From Ashinkailepas kermadecensis (Eukaryota > Arthropoda > Thecostraca > Neolepadidae), in contig JAOTOM010003979.1 of assembly GCA_034440615.1 (NCBI GenBank), positions 124,001-188,000 of the forward strand: DNA of 64,000 bases, in the 5' to 3' direction. The notes under the pieces are model-generated. The model saw nothing but the letters and a program-made list of their open reading frames with translations. It was not told the origin of the DNA and did not search any database. Within the stretch, counting starts at the first letter, position 1, and each line of letters begins with the position of its first letter. A program made the translations under genes and the position numbers. This document shows positions 23,001-35,378 of the stretch, piece by piece.

Positions 23001-23606
23001 TGATATCCGCAGAAAGCCTTCTGACATCCATAGAAGGTTCGGCGACCATGTTCAGGGGCTGTGGGACCCAGGACCCATGGGGCCATATTTGACAGCAACT
23101 TCACGATGGTCGGGTCGGTCGTTGAACTGCCTGTGAACCGCCGTGTAAGCAGAATAACGTTGCAGTTATTGGTGTGGACTATATGTTGCAAGAATAAACA
23201 AACGCACCATAAAGCCATCCACGGGCATCCAGTAGAAATATCAATCCACCGTTAACTATTCATTCGATTGGGCACATGGGAGCAACTGCGGTGCGCCCAG
23301 GTTACCAGGGATCTTTCCGAAAACATGGGCCTCCGTGCGATAATCCTGTGTGTGCTCCTGATGGCTCTGGACCGGTGAGGCTTATTCTGCCCATTCCAAG
23401 AGATGAGCATAGCCTTTGCCAACTGGCCAATTTTCCGGCTCCCTGACAGGTAAGGGCCAGATATTTTTGTGGGCTAAGCATTGCAACACTGTCTTGGCTG
23501 CCTGACACTTCAGTGAATATTTTCTTCCCCGTGGCGAGAGAAGATGACGACCCAAATCCCTTGGGAAAAACAACCGGATGTTAGTGCTCCGTTGTCTCCT
23601 TAATAG
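23001..23606. other. No gene recognised
   Basis: No domain or repeat was recognised between the degenerate satellite and the M1 element. Confidence 0.45.
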
Positions 23607-24212
23607 TTAACCCTCCCCCGTCTTTCCGGTCATATCCTCACACCCCGTCTCGAGGGGGGGTCGATAGGGACCCTCCCGTCTAATCTCCAAACTAAGCATC
23701 GCACGAAAACGAAAGAGGTGTCATCGGAAAGCTCTCGACGAGTATGGCCAGACACCACCCCCGAAAAAAATTCCCCCAAAAGTGACGTCACTAGGGGGCC
23801 TAGGTTTTCGCGACTTCCATCATGTTTTGGCTCTGGGGAGTTCATTTTGGGGGAGATTTGGAAAAACAAAAATTATTTGGAATCAGAAAAGGAAAGCGAA
23901 ATCGACCATGGCCATAATATTTTTGGCCACCCAGAAATCTTCTTTTTTTCATTTCAAAATTTTGAGTTTTAAAGTTTTCTTTAATTTTCCTTTTCTAGTA
24001 GATAGAGCGGACAGAAAAACGTTGTTCGAAGTCAACTTTCCCAAAACAATTGCTTAATTTAGCCAGAATCTTCGATTTTAACTCTAATGGGCAAATATGC
24101 AAAACTAATAAGTAATCACAAACGGGGGGGGGGGGGGAAATCCTCTGGTGCGTTTTGTTGCGTCCCTAAAGATAAGCAAACGCTGAAGGTTTCATTAAAA
24201 TATCTTTATCCG

Positions 24213-25145
24213 TTAACACGCGCCCTGGAGGGCCTCTGAAAATTACGCGCACTGGAGGGGGCGGGCGGATTCCGCCCCCCCCGTAAGATCTCGGCTCCTA
24301 TTAAAGCTGGAGGGACGAAATTCGTAGGGTGGATGGGTATGGTAGTGAACTCTATTGTGTGCAAATGTCATGACCTTAGGCCAATATTTTCAAGGTCAAA
24401 TGAGGTCACATTTGTCAACATTTTCTTTCTTTACGTGGCTTGGCTTGTCATTGTTATGGATCGCTGTGATTGTGTTTAAATGCTCCAAAATGGGCATCAA
24501 TGATGTTTTGAACATTACTAATGATGCAATACAGATGCTAGACCCGACATTTCACCTCAGGTCACCTATATGGCAGCACTTTATCAGGTCAGTTACCTGT
24601 TCCAGTTACCGGAACCGGGCCGCCCGCCCGACTGCTCCGTCAGGCAGCTCGGCGCAATCGGCTTCGCGAAGAAAGGAGTGAAGTACATGAATAAAGTATG
24701 AAAACGCAATGACAAACAGTACAAATGACAAACAGTAGTGCATTTATGACAACATTCCAGTAGATGAAGTTTGGTTCCATTAACCTGTCATTAACTTGAC
24801 CTGACTTGACCTCGGTGACCTAACATGACATTAAAACTATATAACATATCAATATACATTACACAAGTCGCTAGTGTTGCCAAGAACACTTCCCTTTTGC
24901 GGATATACGGGAAGCGCATCAGCACCGATTTTTGTGGTCTGGCGCTACTAATTTTTTTTAATTTAACGGCCCCTAACTCGAAAAATGTTCGGCCGATTTC
25001 CATTTTTCTTACTTTAAACGACGTGCCGTTCATTTCTAAGCCGGTACGCAGAAAATTGCGTATATCGACCGGGTAAAATCTGCAGTTATGTACGAAAAAC
25101 TGGAGGGGTTGGCGGATTTCGCCCCCCCTCCAGTGCGCGTGTTAA
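24213..25145 (+). mobile_element. M2 TTAA-type element, copy a, complete
   Basis: The body is 24217-25141 (925 bp) between TTAA at 24213-24216 and 25142-25145. Terminal inverted repeats start CACGCGCCCTGGAGGG and CACGCGCACTGGAGGG. A second internal copy of the terminus lies near 24250 (CGCGCACTGGAGGGGG), followed by a near-palindromic GGCGGATTCCGCC. It is non-coding; the 108-codon frame at 24355-24681 has no domain. The uninterrupted M1 at 55425 reads CGCTTTAACGGG where this copy is inserted, which proves the TTAA target. Eight AGGTCA/TGACCT hexamers are present. Confidence 0.92.
24797..24821 (-). promoter_or_regulatory. AGGTCA direct-repeat cluster in M2 copy a
   Basis: TGACCT occurs at 24797, 24807 and 24816, giving direct repeats spaced by 4 and then 3 bases, with a decayed fourth unit (TGACAT) at 24826. 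The counterpart in M2 copy b keeps all four. Hexamers of this type are the half-site of many nuclear receptors. Function here is inference. Confidence 0.5.
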
Positions 25146-25176
25146 AGCGTGACGACTGGTTGAACTTTTTTGGAGG

Positions 25177-25220
25177 TGACCTCACTTGACCTTGACTAAC
25201 TCGTTGACCTTAGATGACCT
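25177..25220 (-). promoter_or_regulatory. Two AGGTCA direct repeats (spacing 4) in M1 copy b
   Basis: TGACCT occurs at 25177, 25187, 25205 and 25215, i.e. two pairs each spaced by 4 bases. In the M1 copy at 55425 the equivalent stretch (55565-55615) keeps intact hexamers but has lost others. Binding is inferred, not shown. Confidence 0.5.
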
Positions 25221-25370
25221 GACTTCAAAATTTTGGCAGAACATGCCAAATTGATGTGGGGAAAAGGTATGCCAAATTTCGGCGCGCTGCCGCGAGCCGT
25301 TCTTTCACTATCCACGGAAAACCTTAGGGGGGGGAGGGTCGGTAACGACCCCCGAGACGGCGCGGGTTAA

Positions 25371-25904
25371 CAGTACCTATTTCCCTTTATCTGACAACAC
25401 TTGCATGCTTCTTCATGTAAGAAAACTTACACATACAGAGTCTACACCGGCTCAATCGCACTAACTAGAATCCCAAGAAAAAAAAACTTTAGTTGGAACC
25501 TCAAGGGTGTTTGCACGCCAACAAATACTTCTACAACGGCACGTTTGCCGATAGAATGCCTATATAGAACCTATTGGTGACCGGGATGCTCACCAAGGGG
25601 CCATTTTTGTCACCGATTGCTAAAAATGTGATCAGTGATCTGTCTGACACCAAGACACTTCGTTATCTTGGCATTCATCCACTGAGTCCATGCTTGGACA
25701 CGGATGGATCAAGCTGCTTATAAAATGGTGTTCGCCTCGCTACTATGCAAGTTAGCTAGTTAGCAAGTTAGTTATCACCTGCAGGTGAATATATTTACAA
25801 ATTCACCCCACAGTACATAGAAATCAGAGAGACATGCCATCCAAAGAAGTTGTGAGTTAGAAGCTGTCACCACGCCCTGTTATGCGTGTGTAAGCATGGG
25901 CGTG
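25371..25904. other. No gene recognised
   Basis: No domain-bearing ORF. Short TTAGCTAGTTAGCAAG direct repeats occur near 25750. Confidence 0.45.
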
Positions 25905-26215
25905 CCAGTCGTCAGTCGTCAGTCGTCAGTCATCAGTCATCAGTCATCAGTCGTCAGTCGCCGGTCGTCAGTCGTCTGTCGCCAGTCGCCAGTCGTTAGT
26001 CGTGAGTCGTGAGTCATCAGTCATCAGTCGTCAGTCGTCAGTCATCAGTCGTCAGTCGTCAGTCGTCTGTCGTCAGTCGTCAGTCGTCAGTCGTCAGTCA
26101 TCAGTCATCAGTCGTCAGTCGTCAGTCGTCAGTCATCAGTCGTCAGTTGTCAGTCGACAGTCGTCTGTCGTCTGTCGTCAGTCGTCAGTCGTCAGTCGTC
26201 AGTCGTCAGTCGACT
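25905..26215. repeat. 7-bp tandem array, ~44 copies
   Basis: The units are CAGTCGT and CAGTCAT with occasional CTGTCGT, CCAGTCG and GTGAGTC variants. ORFs of SSVVSRQ repeats are artefacts of the 7-bp period. Confidence 0.95.
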
Positions 26216-26302
26216 GGAACAGTGTTGACTGCCTGGGCCAGCGACTGCGTGCCCAGACAAACCGGCGGAACCGCCCTGAGCGCTGCACAGCGATGCATTG
26301 AA

Positions 26303-26426
26303 GCATGCGCGAGGACTCCGTGGGGGAGGAGCGGTTCTAGATGGTTCTAGATGGTTCTAGATGGTTCTAGATGGTTCTAGATGCCCTCACGCGCGAGGAC
26401 TCGGTGAGAGAAGGAGCGGTTCTAGA
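26303..26426. repeat. Direct repeats flanking a 10-bp array
   Basis: A ~38-bp block (GCGCGAGGACTC, then GGAGCGGTTCTAGA) occurs at 26303-26341 and 26388-26426. Between them GATGGTTCTA is repeated four times in tandem. Confidence 0.85.
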
Positions 26427-27899
26427 CCCCTCCTGCTGGATGAAAATGTAACGTCGGGTCAATGCCGGCCACTTGGGAATTTGGACCCAGCATACATCGA
26501 GTACCTGACACGTCTGATGCAAGATGCATGTGGCTATTGCCGCATGTACTAAGTGACGCAATTACAAACGGTACGTCGATATTCAGAGGACTTCGCTAAT
26601 CAGTCAACTTTGTCATTTCTGGGTCACCTTAGCATGGCCACGCAAACACGCGATAAACTCACATAACCTCGCTTGCTTCGAGACTGCCAGACGTATGCTA
26701 CACGCAATCAACTTCAAATGCACCGAAGCAAGCGGCAGGGCGAGCAAGTAGCGTATGCAGTTCGTCACTTGCCCCGTAAAGCACGCGCAAATATAGAACT
26801 TATATGTAAAGTCGGCCCACCGGATAGCAATCTCCTGATTACCCCTGGGCCCACCCACTGGACAGCCGACGCCGACACAGGGTGCTCACAGCTCCTCCAT
26901 GCTGGAAAACATCCAGCAGTTAATTTTCCTTCAACAACTGGCTTGCTTTGCCAATTGTCGGCGACCGTCACGTGCGTATCGACCTTGCAGCACGGTAGTA
27001 GTACCGCCGTCTGTCCCACTTGGCCATTGTAGCCGCGGGGAGGGGCGGCTACTACGTGCGAGTGGCGTCTTCCACCGCGTTCGAAAATGGATCACGGCTT
27101 GATCGGCGGACTGTTGATAGGTGGGAATGTGTTCCCATTTGTAGCAGCGTCGCCTACGGCACAATAAGTGCCAGACCTTCAGTCCGGTCGTTTTTAGCCC
27201 TCGCAGAGTGTTGCGAGCGAGGTCAATTTGCGAGCGGTATCAACTGGTAACATCACCGAGATATGACCTGAAACATCCCTTCCCCATTCACCCTGGATGT
27301 TAAAATTCGGACTATTGCGAAGTAAAACTGGCCAAACCATGATAATAATCCACACCGAATTGATTTCTGATGTTATTTTGGTTCACAACATTTATTTGAG
27401 CATTTCAGTTTTAAGAAATACACTGAAAAGGGTTCAATTTCGCATTAGAGAGACTGATTCATCCCTCCAAGATTGTCAAGGAAGGTAGTAATATTTTGGT
27501 TTTACTTTTAACACACTGATTCCCTTTTTATGATTACCATCTGTTTCGAACATTGTCAGATTCAACAGTTCATGAGTGTGCTATGAGTGCATATGAGTGT
27601 GCTAGGCTAAGCATTCAGTTTGCACTGTGCGCAATATTGGGCCACGAAATTGCACTTGTTTCGCGCCCACAGTCGAACAACTATGACAAAGGCTGTCTGC
27701 GACCAGACAATCACGAATTTGACCCGACCTGGAAAGCTAACCAAAAGAGGTAACGAAAAATGTTCCAGGTATCTTGGGAAGTTCACCGATGAAGCTATAA
27801 TATTATATTTACCGCATCTCGCGATCTTTTTTTTAATCAATGTTAGTGTAGGGTGGCAAAACAACCCACCAGCACTGTGGGGGTAAGGGATCTGCCCGA
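26427..27899. other. No gene recognised
   Basis: ORFs up to 119 codons overlap on opposite strands without recognisable domains. No repeat array was seen. Confidence 0.4.
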
Positions 27900-28098
27900 T
27901 TACGAGGGTCAACGCCGCACTCCAAGGGTCAACGCCGCACTCCGAGAATTAATGCCGTACATCGAGGGTTCATGCCTCACATCAAAGGTTAACGCCGCAC
28001 TCAGAGGGTCATCGCCACACTCTGAGGGTTAATGATGCAGGTCGAGTGTTAACGCCACACTCCGAGAGTTTACGCCGCACTCCGATAATTAATGCCAT
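27900..28098. repeat. 20-bp degenerate tandem repeat, ~10 copies
   Basis: The unit is GAGGGTCAACGCCGCACTCC with many substitutions (for example GAGTGTTAACGCCACACTCC), in exact 20-bp register for most of its length. Confidence 0.9.
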
Positions 28099-28470
28099 CA
28101 AGGGTCAACATCTAAGGCGTCACAGAAACCACGAAAAACAGTATACCCGTCGTACAGCCAATAACTACTTGTCTTATAGACTATCCACAGACATGACTTG
28201 CCACGAGCTCCTCGATATTCTGTTCCATAATTTCGGGGCCGGTATACCACTATCGGCTTTGCCAAACGACGGCGCACCAACATGTACCGCCCTCTCGCAG
28301 TAGCGGAAGAAAGCGCCACAGGCGTGACGTTGCATCAATCACATCTCGTGCATTGGCGGAGGCATGGGTATCGTGGGCGTCGCCGGCGCCGTGGTCCCTG
28401 AGGTTCGGATCCCACCTGATGTTTTTTTTTCTCGTGGGGTCACGCAGTACTCGGAAAACCGGTAAGTGTG
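28099..28470. other. No gene recognised
   Basis: Spacer between two short-unit arrays with no recognised domain. Confidence 0.45.
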
Positions 28471-28645
28471 CGAAAAAGTGCGGCATTTTGAAAAAGTGCC
28501 GCACTTCGAAAAAAAAGTGCCGCACTTCGAAAAAAAGTGCCGCACTTCGAAAAAAAGTGCCGCACTTCGAAAAAAAAGTGCCGCACTTCGAAAAAAAAGT
28601 GCCGCACTTCGAAAAAAGGTGCCGCACTTCGAAAAAGTGCGGCAT
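28471..28645. repeat. ~20-bp palindromic-unit tandem array, ~8 copies
   Basis: The unit is GTGCCGCACTTCGAAAAAAA with variable A-run length (19-21 bp). GTGCCGCAC and TTCGAA are each self-complementary or nearly so. Both edges carry a flipped variant, AAAAAGTGCGGCAT (near 28476 and 28631). Confidence 0.92.
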
Positions 28646-29737
28646 CTTCGTGGCGTTCCCGGTTTCTGTATCAGGCGACGTCTGAATCCGGTGGATGGAC
28701 TCGCGTTGGCTCGCCTGTCTCTATGACCTCTCTTCAACGAGCTGCTACCTTTGAAAGGGTTGTGTGTCTGTTGCATAGCATTGTTTATTGCAAAACAGGA
28801 AACATTATTTTCCCCCGTCCTCTGTGCTGGTGCCGTGTTAATCATCGACATTTTTGTGGCGTTCGTTGCCAGCTGCTGAATAAAATGTTTATCTGCAGCA
28901 ACACCCATCAATATAAATAGCTATTGATGCGAGAGGAACGCAAGCTAGTAGAGGTCTTAAAGCATAGTAGCCGCGACCTAGCATTTTATGACCGATATTT
29001 TTTTCGAAACATGACGAACATGCTTCATCAAAAACAAAAAAGAACATGTCGACGAAACACGATTAACATTTATTATAAGATTTTATTTTATGACCTAACA
29101 TTTCTGTCCCATTTCTGTCCCTATCCCTAACAGCCCTGTCCCTATGACGGGAAGGTGAGGGGTCAGCTGCTTGTGCTTGGGTTACATAGGAGTATATGAA
29201 CATTGGAGGAGCAGGGCTATGCTTTCGAGCAGCTGAAGTGATTTTTTTTCTTGAAAGTAACAAACCGAAAGAATTTTGGGCTGCAGAAACGAAGTTGCCG
29301 AAATCTGAGCTTCTACTTAACGTCGGTGGAAGGATGAGGTGGATGGAACAAGAGCAGGAGACTGTCACAGTTTTACCCCTCTGTTTGAAAATCGTTCCTG
29401 CGCACCCGGGGCAAGGTCCCACCCACTCCACCCATCCCACCTGGAAACGGGAGGTGGCAACGCCGTTGCCAACCATCATGCGTGCAAAGTGGTCAGAATA
29501 CCCATTTGTTTCTGACCAACGGTCCATTCAGGAAGCTGATTAAAACACGCATTATCGCTGACTCGGTTTGTTGTCGAGCTGTGATGCCCAACATGCCTTA
29601 CCTGCAATTACTACCTTCTGTGGCGGCTCACGGTCTCGAATCCTGACTGTCCCGGCCAGCTTCTCTCAACCTGGGGAAAGCCCTTCAACTGAAAGACGAT
29701 ACGGGTATGGCGAGGATGAGGTATCTAACGGAACCTG
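28646..29737. other. No gene recognised
   Basis: ORFs up to 154 codons (29063-29527, minus) show no domain. The region is single-copy-looking. Confidence 0.45.
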
Positions 29738-30445
29738 GTGTAGCTGTATCCTTGTGTAACTGTAGCCTGGTGTAGCTGTAGCCTGGTGTATGTGTATCCT
29801 GGTGTAACTGTAATATGGTGTAGCTGCAGCCTAGTGTAACTGTTGCCTGGTGTAGATGTAGCCTGGTGTAGATGTAGCGTAGTGTAGCTGTAGCCTGGTG
29901 TAAATGTAGCCTGGTGTAAATAACTATTACCTGGTGTAGCTGTAACCTGGTGTAGCTGTAGCCTGGTGTAACTGTATCCTGGTGTAGCTGTATCCTGGTG
30001 TAGCTGTAGCCTGGTGTAACTGTAGCCTGGTGCAACTGTAGCCTGGTGTAGCTGTAACCTGGTGTGGTTGTAGCCTGGTGTAACTGTATCCTGGTGTAGC
30101 TGTAACATGGTGTAGCTGTGGCCTGGTGTAACTGTAGCCTGGTGCAACTGTAACCTGGTGTAGCTGTAACCTGGTGTAGCTGTAGTGTGATGTAGCTGTT
30201 AGCTGGTGTAACTGTAGCGTGGTGTAGCTGTAACTGCGGTGAAACTGTAGCCTAGTGTAACTGTAGCATGGTGTATATGTAGCCTGGTGTAACTGCAGCC
30301 TGGTGTATCTGTAGCCTGTTGTATATGTAACCGCGGTGAAGCTGTTGCCTGGTGTAACTATTGCCTGGTGTAGCTGCAGCTTGGTGTAGCTGTTGCCTGG
30401 TGCAACTGTAGCCTGGTGTAATTGTAGTCTGGTGTAGCTGTGGCA
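29738..30445. repeat. 16-bp minisatellite, ~44 copies
   Basis: The unit is GCCTGGTGTAACTGTA with common GTAGC for GTAAC and TATCC for TAGCC changes. The register is mostly 16 bp with a few indels (for example near 29925). Period-three shadows give 16-residue LHQATVTPGYSY-type repeats on the minus strand. Confidence 0.93.
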
Positions 30446-30577
30446 GCGGGAGGATAATGTTTGTGTGGTGAGGATAATGTTTCTGTTGTCAATGTCTGCA
30501 AGTCGGGAAGGAGGATTTCGCCAGGGTTGTGTCAGAGCAACGGAAAATATTTCAAATTTTGTATTTCAGTTTCGTGT

Positions 30578-30588
30578 GGATGCTACAC
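30578..30588. repeat. Target-site duplication of LINE A, left copy
   Basis: GGATGCTACAC here is repeated exactly at 37321-37331. It directly follows the (AAAC)-type 3' tail of LINE A on the minus strand. Confidence 0.93.
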
Positions 30589-30899
30589 GTTTGTTTTGTT
30601 GGATTAGGCGCTTCGGCCTACTCAGGCCATTTCGCGCCGTTTATATCAAATGAATAAGGTATTAAATCGCAAAAGTCAGCCTATAATTCCTGGAACAATT
30701 TGGTTTATCGTAGAAAAATGAAAAGTAGCTTGATAAGAGATGGGTGGTCGTCCCCCAACAATGAGGGCAAAGAGAATAGAATGTTGTGTGTGTGGCAGTA
30801 ATCGATAAGTTGTTTTCTAGGGCCAAGGTATTGCGGCAGTATAGTAATATATGTCGGACTGTAATATGAGTGTTACATGATGGGCATGAAGGCCGAGGT

Positions 30900-33800
30900 G
30901 AAGCAGAATAAATAAATCGATGTGTAAGGTAGGTATGTTCTATGCGGATGCGCGATAGGACTTTTTCTTCGTGGCGGTTGATTATAAATGATGGCGTCCG
31001 AATATCGATGACTGGTTAAATTTGCCGTAATTGGGTATCGTTTGTGCTTTGTGTCCAGGATTGGTTCCAAAAACGCCGAATGTTCTGTCGTATTGTTGAT
31101 TGAATGGCGTCAAAATGTGGTAGAATTTCTGTGATGTTTGGTAATTGTAATGATTGTTTTCCTAGATGATCTGCTTCCTCGTTTCCTGGGATGCCGCAGT
31201 GACTGGGCACCCACAGGAAACGGACCTTCACGCCCATCAGATGAAGTGTTTCTAGTGCTTCATAAATATAAATATGGCAATGATGTGAAAAAGAAAGTGA
31301 CGAAAGAGATTGTAAAACAGATTTTGAGTCCGAACAAATGATGACGCTGCGCATGGGGTTACAGAGAAAACGGTTGCGAATATAACGGATGGCAATGAGG
31401 ATGGCATGTAATTCAGAGATGAAAATTGATGTTCCGTCTGGTAATCGATGTTGTTTTTTGTATGTTCCAGAAGCTACGGCATTTCCTGTAAGGTTAGCAT
31501 CTTTCGAACCGTCTGTATAAACAAAAGGAACATGGTAATAACGAGACCGAATTCGGTGAAATTTTTGTTTGGTATATTCCGGACAAAGCTGTGATTTTGG
31601 AGTGGTGGTGAGATATAAAATGTGTCGTTCGGCTATCTGCCACTGTGGTGTAGTTGGTGGAGAAAGAGAAGTAATGGGTGGAATAGTGAAATGAAGTTGT
31701 TCAGAAAATGTTTTTACCCGAGAAGCTATGGTGAGACCAGTTCGTTTCTCCGCTGGACCTAAATAATGATGATGTAGATTTGGGAGAATTTGCAATGACG
31801 TGTGTGTCGGGTCATTTGCATGAAATTGAATTTTGGAGGCGTACCTAAGTGTTTGTTGCATTCGGCGGAGAGCTAATGGAGGAATTCCCGATTTGGCTTC
31901 TAAAGAAATGATGGGTGAAGTGGTCTTTGCACCGAGTGCGATACGAAGAAATTTATTTTGAATGGTGTCTAAAATTTGTAAGGAGGATGGGCAGGCACCA
32001 GCATAAACTACTGAGCCATATTCAATGATGGGGAGCACTAAGGATTTATATAGTTGTAAAAGAGTGTGACGATCGGCTCCTAATGAGGTGGAAGTAATGC
32101 AGCGAAATAAATTTCGTCGACGAAAACATTTGTTCTGGATGTGTTTCATGTGTTGATGCATGGAAAGCCTACGATCAAAGATGACACCAAGAAATTTAAA
32201 TTAATCTACAAAAGGTATGTCATTTTGTCCAAGATGAAGCTGTGTATCTGGGTATGTGCAGGGAGTGCATTTGCTAAAAATCATAGTTGCAGATTTGGGA
32301 GCCGAAAAATTGAAACCGTACTTGATGCACCATTCATGCACTCTGTCAAGGGCGTTTTGAAGTCGAATCAAACAATTTTCGTAATTTGTGTCTGAGCACC
32401 AAATTGCACTATCGTCCGCGAAAAGAGAAAATGATACATTTGCAGGCATGTCAGAGAAAGGGTTATTAATGATGATGTTAAATAAAACTGGTGATATGCA
32501 GCTTCCCTGTGGCAGTCCGTTGTGCATAACATGCTGATTGGAAATTGATGATCGACATCTGAGGTGGAAAGAGCGACTACCAGATAGAAAACCTATTAAA
32601 TAATGAGCTAAGTGTCCTTTGAAGCCGAGTTGATGAATTTTGAAAAGTAATGCGGGTTTGTAGACCATATCATAAGCCTTGGTAATGTCTAAAAATACTG
32701 CCACTGTGTGTTCGTGCTTTTTGTAACCAAGGCCGATGTCTGTTTCTAATCTGATGAGATGATCGACTGGGCTGCGTCCACGACGAAAACCACACTGGAA
32801 TGGAGATAAAAGAGAATTTGTGTCCAGGTGCCAGGTCAGTCTTTTGCTAATCATTCTTTCAAGAAGTTTCCCAAGCAACTGGTAAGAGCAATTGGCGAAA
32901 ATTATTGGGGTTACTGTGATCTTTGCCGGGTTTTGGAATGGTAATGATGATAGCTTTTTTCCATGTTTCAGGAAAGATGTGATTTTCCCATAATGAATTA
33001 AATGTGTCTAAGATGCATTGTTTGGTGTGGTCAGATAAATGTCGAAAGAAGGAATAATGTAATTTGGCAGGCCCTACTGAAGTGTTACCGGCGGAGGAAA
33101 TGGCATTCTGCAGTTCGAAAAGTTGAAAAGAAGCATTGTAGTCCTCGGTATTGTCGGATTGGAAGAGTTCGAGATTGGTGTGAAAAGTGTGTTGCGCATT
33201 TGGTAGGAAATTAGGTCGGTAGTTCACATCGGAGCTATTATGGGCTATGGTATCAGGTATGGTATTTACTATGATTTGTGGGACTGTAATGGTGAGATTG
33301 TGGATTTTTAGGGCTGGCAGAGATTTAAATGGGGAGCGTCCGGACAAACGTCGAATTAATTGCCATATTTTACTATACCATATTTTACTCAATAAAATTT
33401 GAAAAGTCAGCTGCTGTAAATATATGGCCCATGAACGGCGCTTGGCATCGCGAATGATGCGGCGGGTCCTCGCACGTTCGCGGTTACGGATGTATAAATT
33501 TTATTGATCGGGATGTCGTAAATAATTTATAAATGCTCTTTTTCTTATCGCAATGGCTTTTGAAATTTCTTGACACCACCAAGGTACTGGTTTCCTTTTT
33601 GTGAATGGTTTTGTAAGTGGAATAGTCGTGGAAGCTGCCTCGAAAAGTGTATTTGTAATTGAGTTGATGTTTTCGACGGGAGAAATGTTGGGGTTGTATT
33701 GCATATATGGAAGTTCCTGAAATGTTGTCCAATCGGCTTTTGAAAATTTTCATCGGGGAATAAAACTGGGTGTGGTGTCAGCCGCCGTTGAAAATGTGGG

Positions 33801-34490
33801 TGTTAATTTGATGGGGTAGTGGTCGCTGTCGTGGATGTCGGTTTATATGGTCCAACCAAAGTCGTTTGCCAGGGTGGGGGAACAAATAGATAAATAAATG
33901 GCTGTTGCTGTATTATGTAGAAGGTGAAAAAAGGTTGCTTCTCCGGTGTTAAGTATTACTAAATTAAGCCGGTCTAAAATTTGTTCAATGATGTGGCCGC
34001 GAATGTCTCCTTGTGTACGTGCTTGATCCCAGGCTGGACTATGTGCATTAAAGTCTCCGAGTAATATGAAAGGGTTCTTGAATGTGCTATAAGGTTTTCT
34101 AAATGAGTCAAAATATTTGTGTTGTTGGTGTGTGGTGGAATATAAATGGAACACACATCTATATTTCTACCATGTAGACGTAATGTACAAGCTACGGCTT
34201 GTAATTGTGTATTAAGTGTAATTTGTGTATGTGTGAAATCATTGTATATGTAAACTGCTGTACCGCCACTTCGATGCGATCCACGGACCTCGTCGTGACG
34301 ATACAGTGCATAATTGAAAAGGTTAAAGTTGTATGTATCATTAGGTAAAAACCATGTTTCTTGGAGTGCTATGAGAATAGGTGTGAGAATACTGAAAAAA
34401 GCTTCCATTTTGGCCCATTTGGATAATAAACTATGGCAATTCCATTGAAAAGTGTAGACATTGGGAGAAAAAGTATGAACCGTTCGGTGC
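30900..34490 (-). pseudogene. LINE A ORF2 (endonuclease-RT-RNase H), broken
   Basis: Endonuclease ~34460-33840: FQWNCHSLLSKW, LIALQETWFLP, LLGDFNAHSPAWD. RT ~33360-31950: NNFR block, QCGFRRGRS, FLDITKAYDMVYKP, GLPQGSCISPVLFN, LFADDSAIW. RNase H ~31560-31130: YTDGSKD, ELHAIL, CSDSKSVLQ, SHCGIPGNEEAD, with all four acidic residues present. Lesions: a 1-base loss near 32895 (NFRPIAL reads NFRQLLL), a TAA at ~32201 where B has a sense codon, a frame change near 33990, and a stop at the RNase H end (31016-31018). Endonuclease and RT catalytic residues look intact. Confidence 0.92.
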
Positions 34491-35378
34491 ATACTTTTTC
34501 GGACGGTGCGTTTGTCAGCACCGTTCGGTGCATGCCGGAGCCAGGAGTGTAGCTCCGGCGGACACGTGGGTTGGGTGCGTACGGCGGTGGACCCGCCAGA
34601 GCCGTCCGGCCGACCGGTGACCTTGGCGAGGTCACGGCGCCCAGTTACTGCCGTGGGGGATGCCCGCCGGCTTGGAGTTGGTCGGGTCACGTGGCCGCCA
34701 GCCGGCGCTGGACGCGCCGGGCTCGATCGGCGGCCCGCTGACGGGGAGCGATAATTTGCTCCCGCAGCCGAATGACTGCGAGGCCTGTCCCTTCTGTCTG
34801 TAGTGGTCTGCTTGTTTGAAGCCGGAGTGGTCGTTGTGTTGGGAGTCACGGTGTTTTGTGTCGGTGTGGTCAGTGGTGTAAGTTTTTTTAAGTGGAGCTA
34901 AGCCGGGAATGATGTCGGTTTGCATCGAAGTAGAAGTGGTGTTGACGCGAGGGGTGGGGGGAGCAATGCTGGTCGCCTGTGCGTACGTTTCGGTGGAGGG
35001 GGAGGTGGCCTCGACATACCGCCGGCCTGGGGGTAGGACACCCCGGTCGTGGCCTTGACGGCGCACACTTCCTTTTCCTTGCGCCAAACTGGACATTGAT
35101 TGGAAGTGGTGAGGTGATCGGATGTGTTACAGCTGAGGCAGTGGGCAGGTTTGGAGCAGGTGGAATCAGGATGGGGTGGTTCTCCGCACTTGGGGCAGCG
35201 GGCTGTTTGGCGACACGTCTTACTGCCATGCCCGAAGCGCTGGCAATTAAAACAGCGGAGAGGATTGGGAATAAAGACACGGACTTGAAATCGGATGTAG
35301 CCGGCGAGGAGGGTCTTGGGAAGAGTGGTAGAATTGAAGGTAAGGACAAGGAGGCTCGTATCACGTTTCTGGCCGTCT

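Larger units (their letters stand above)
23607..25370 (-). mobile_element. M1 TTAA-type element, copy b, complete, with M2 nested inside
   Basis: It is flanked by TTAA at 23607-23610 and 25367-25370. The ends are inverted: CCCTCCCCCGTCT on the left and CCCGCGCCGTCT on the complement of the right. Removing the nested M2 plus one TTAA (24213-25141) leaves 827 bp, against 826 bp for the uninterrupted copy at 55425-56250. TTAA duplications and CCC-type ends fit piggyBac-like elements, but no transposase is encoded, so this is a non-autonomous (MITE-like) element. Its left half carries four TGACCT hexamers at 25177-25220. Confidence 0.9.

Noticed and set aside
24355..24681. 108-codon ORF with a hydrophobic start, similar to one at 35950-36153
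   Set aside because: It lies inside M2; the related frame in the other copy is shorter and changes composition, so it is not a conserved protein.
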